Shown: positions 60,781 to 64,000 of the stretch, piece by piece
Layout: every line of letters begins with the position of its first letter
How positions within the stretch are numbered: position 1 is the first letter of the stretch
NCBI GenBank assembly: GCA_011009095.1
Contig: VTPC01002345.1
Span: forward strand, 274,563-338,562
Source: Ignelater luminosus
Taxonomy: Eukaryota > Arthropoda > Insecta > Coleoptera > Elateridae
Direction: 5' to 3'
Length of the DNA stretch: 64,000 nucleotides
Translations under genes and position numbers: made by a program
The notes under the pieces: model-generated
What the model was told of the DNA's origin: nothing
The model's input: the letters and a program-made list of their open reading frames with translations, nothing else
The model's database searches: none

Positions 60781-63700
60781 CTGAAAACAAAAATTTCTTT
60801 ACAAAATTTTGAAACTTTATATTGTAAGGAACAATTTAACTTGCAACTACAAAAACCATTTGTCCTTTACGTATATAAAATTGGGATTCATTTTACAATA
60901 CATTGAAGAAAATATAAAGACCCATAATGTAGATGATAACTTATTCATGCTGACTCAGAAAGTTTTTGTCCTTTTGAGTCAAATTCAATTCAGTTTAGGC
61001 TTATTGCAATGTCCAATTAGACTAATGCAAGCATTGAAAGCTGGAGAGTTGCTGATATTGAATAAGGCTAAGGACATATTAAAACGCGATGGCACTGGTT
61101 CATAGGCAAATGAATTTCTTAGATACGTTAACTTTAGAAAGACTAGGAAAATATAATTCCATTAATAAACTACTAATAGGTATAGGTAGTTAGAGCAATT
61201 AGCCTCCTATAAGAAGGTGAGTAACTGGTTTTTGTTATTTACAAATTTTACACTTAATAATGACTTGGTCCGCCCTTTCTGTTTTGACTACAATTAAATA
61301 TAAAAAAAATTACAGTCTCGTTTCAATAACTAATAAATATAATTAAATCGGCTTAGCAAAGAAATTAATCATTCGTATACATATGTCATTCTTATTGTGT
61401 TGCCCTTTTTATTTTGTACCAGTCACCACTAATAATTGTAAACAATTTCGGTTAAAAAAGAAATTCTAATGAAAATTTTCTTTAGATTATCAATCAAATT
61501 TATATAAAGAACACGACTAGGTTTTTCTATGCGTTTAATCGATTAAAGTTCCAATTAAATTTCCTGTCATAAATTTTACTTAGAGGATTTGGAAGTTAAT
61601 TGTGGTTCAATTAAGCGGCGCCCACACCCTTTTCAGTTATAGCAGTTGATACACAAAAAAAACTGCCTACGGTGGCAGAATAATCAACATTTAACAAACC
61701 GAACTGATTGTTGCCATATACTTGTAATTAAAGTTATTAACTGACACTAAACTATGAGACAATTAAATATCAATTAGCAGTTATCCTGAATTAATCCCTT
61801 TTTGTTAATTGTTTGCGATAAATTATAAACTCAATCAAATTTATGGGCTACTAATAATTTATAAAAATAAATATCGATCCGTTATGTTGAAGCAATGTTA
61901 AATTAACTTACTTGATTAAGTTTTATTGTAAATATGTTACACTATGAACTGAAGTTTTTCACTTTCGTTGGAGAAACGTTCCAGTGCAATTAATGAGGAG
62001 AATCTGTAGCAAATTGAGATTAGGTGTTAAATAAAACAACTAAAAGCATACGTGACCGTGAGCATGTTCGTGAACTTGCATAAGTGCAGTATAGTATACG
62101 CATTCATACCCTTATCTTCTAACATATACAAAAAAATATTTGCAATCTCATTGCATTTCCTACCTAACATTCCTCAAGTGGATATGTATCTTATATATAA
62201 GTTATGTAAGAAATGGGTTTGTAAATTTATCTAAATTTATTATTAAATAGCCTCTAAACTAAATTAATCCAATTTAATATATTAAATTACCAATTATGTA
62301 ATCATAAGAGTATTTTGTAACGATAATACAAAATAAAAGGAAACTGTATCACCGAACCGCCTATTATTAGGAGTATTTCTTAATAACATACGTGTACGCC
62401 TTTTTACGCAAATTTAACAGAGAAAGAAATTGTTAGTGCGTGCCAAATGGACAGAATACTCTGTGGAGCAAATCAGCCACCAACTTCTATTGCCTCGCAT
62501 AGTTTTTGGTGCCCAACGTTTTAAGCAATTTCTAACCACCTTCGGAACCGTATTTGGCAATTATGACTCATAACTAACAAATCTTGAATGAGTTCTTTGC
62601 TTTCAATTGGTTTTGATCTAAACACCATTGTAAGTTTAATTCTGGGCTCAGAATTTTGTCTCCTTTTCTCTTTACTACTTTTGAGATCATGATTTCTACT
62701 ACTTAGTTTTAAGAAACTCTCTTCATCTGTATATATCATATCATAAAAATTTTATCTGATATAAAACCCACAGAAAATCTGCTAGTGACTGTGACAAGAT
62801 AGTACTAAGATACTGAAGCAAATCAAGCGTCAAACCAAAGTCCAAACAAGTGCCTTGGGAGGTACCAAACTACCAATACAACCAAGTAAAATACATTTCT
62901 TTAAAGCATCCATTTAAAATACAATCTGCACTGCCCTCCACAACAAATCAATGTTGTCTGAGGAACACTCTATAGCATTTGTATGTCGATCATGCAACTA
63001 GCCGTCTCAGACTACCCAAAAAACTCTGTTCTACATAAAATCACTTGTATTAAGCGATTCATTCTTTAAGCAGCTATGTAAATCATCATCATCACTGCAT
63101 AAAGTGCTCATACTTCATACAGTCCAAAACTCTTCGTTTTCTATCATTTCTCATCTCATCCATGCTTTTGCATTCACAACACACGATCTCATTTTCAAAC
63201 GTCATGTCAAAATATAGGATGTCTCTAAAATAAATGAAAATCTATACAGTAGATTCATGAGTCAAAAGTAAGTCCAGTGGTCGCTATAAACGTGTATCCT
63301 AAAATGCGTAACTTTCCTCACCCGTTGTTTATACGAACACCTAAACTAAGTTCTATAGAAAGAATACAAAAATTAAATTTAGATTCCAAAACAGAATGAA
63401 GTACTTATCTCTCAAATGGAGTTGCATATTTGTTTGAATAATCTACATCACTGAAGGCGATAATCAAAGTAGATAATTTACGGTTGTAATAAATCTGAGT
63501 TAGATCCGTAGATTCTAAAACAGTTACAGCAAGTTTCCAACATATCACCTATTGGTTGGTGGAAATTCACTAAATCGTATTCTTGGTACCAAAATTTCCG
63601 TTACTTTTAATAAACTATCGCAAAGAAATGCACGTTTTGTCTGAGACATATCTTTCGACGATCTTTGAGCGAAAACCAAACTTGTTCAGCTTTTGCTTGC

Positions 63701-64000
63701 GTCTTAGCATACTCGAATTTTAAAAAAGAATTTATTGTTCGAATTATTATTATTAGCCTGATAGATTTCACTCCTAGGCAAACACCTTTCACATCTTCAA
63801 CTTCCTCTTACTTACTTTGTTAAATCTTTTGTTCATAGACCTTTTGTAGTTCTCATGATATGCGGGTCCATTTCCATTTTTGGTAGATATATATGTCCTT
63901 CGCCTTCATTCGTTTTCTTATGTCTTTAATTTTGATTCGGTCTTTCATACGGAGTCTCAATATTCTCTTTTGATTTTATTTTGAATTGTTAGTAAATTTC
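60781..64000. other. DNA upstream of the GAS1-like gene
   Basis: This should contain the promoter and perhaps a non-coding first exon of the minus-strand GAS1-like gene, but neither can be placed by eye. Open frames at 60809-61105 (plus), 62521-62739 (minus, charged, containing KSSKEKRRQNSEPRIKL) and 63607-63792 (minus) are not recognised. No transposon ends were seen. Confidence 0.4.

Overview
The window is AT-rich, gene-poor, repeat-rich eukaryotic DNA. The transposon mix (irritans-type and other mariners, a DD41D-type Tc1/mariner element, Tc1, pogo/Tigger, hAT, RTE, Jockey and I-group LINEs) and the GT-AG introns, one of only 68 bases, point to an insect or another arthropod. No rRNA, tRNA, CRISPR array or bacterial-style gene was seen, and no LTR retrovirus-like or Polinton element could be identified with confidence.

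Host genes. One gene is clear: on the minus strand, two coding exons (60533-60778 and 55024-55515) separated by a 5 kb phase-0 intron encode a 245-residue homologue of growth arrest-specific protein 1 (GAS1). It has a signal peptide, two cysteine-rich GDNF/GAS1 domains and a hydrophobic tail that suggests a GPI anchor. A second, unrecognised candidate is a two-exon gene on the plus strand (23213-23481, 66 residues) with consensus-like splice sites and an AATAAA signal 140 bases after the stop.

Mobile elements from left to right: an internally deleted mariner (1811-2638); a 32-bp inverted-repeat unit (3186-3476); a pogo/Tigger transposase fossil on the minus strand (11985-12915); a 1.24 kb hAT element with a perfect 8-bp target duplication and a degraded transposase (14355-15594); an I-group LINE fossil on the minus strand (17727-18760) split by a small palindromic MITE; an unidentified inverted repeat (19680-20436); two Tc1 fossils joined head to head (24555-25750); an irritans-subfamily mariner with nearly identical terminal repeats but a lost third catalytic aspartate (34195-35327); a short hAT element (36461-40185) into which a 2.9 kb RTE LINE inserted, with target duplications visible for both; a Jockey-like fragment (46150-46430); and a 1.78 kb Tc1/mariner element with 315-bp terminal repeats and DD41D-type spacing (48357-50135).

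The remaining DNA, including 3.5-11.9 kb, 25.8-34.2 kb, 40.2-46.1 kb, 50.1-55.0 kb and 60.8-64 kb, shows no gene that can be supported by reading. A few coding-like or GC-rich patches there are listed as findings.
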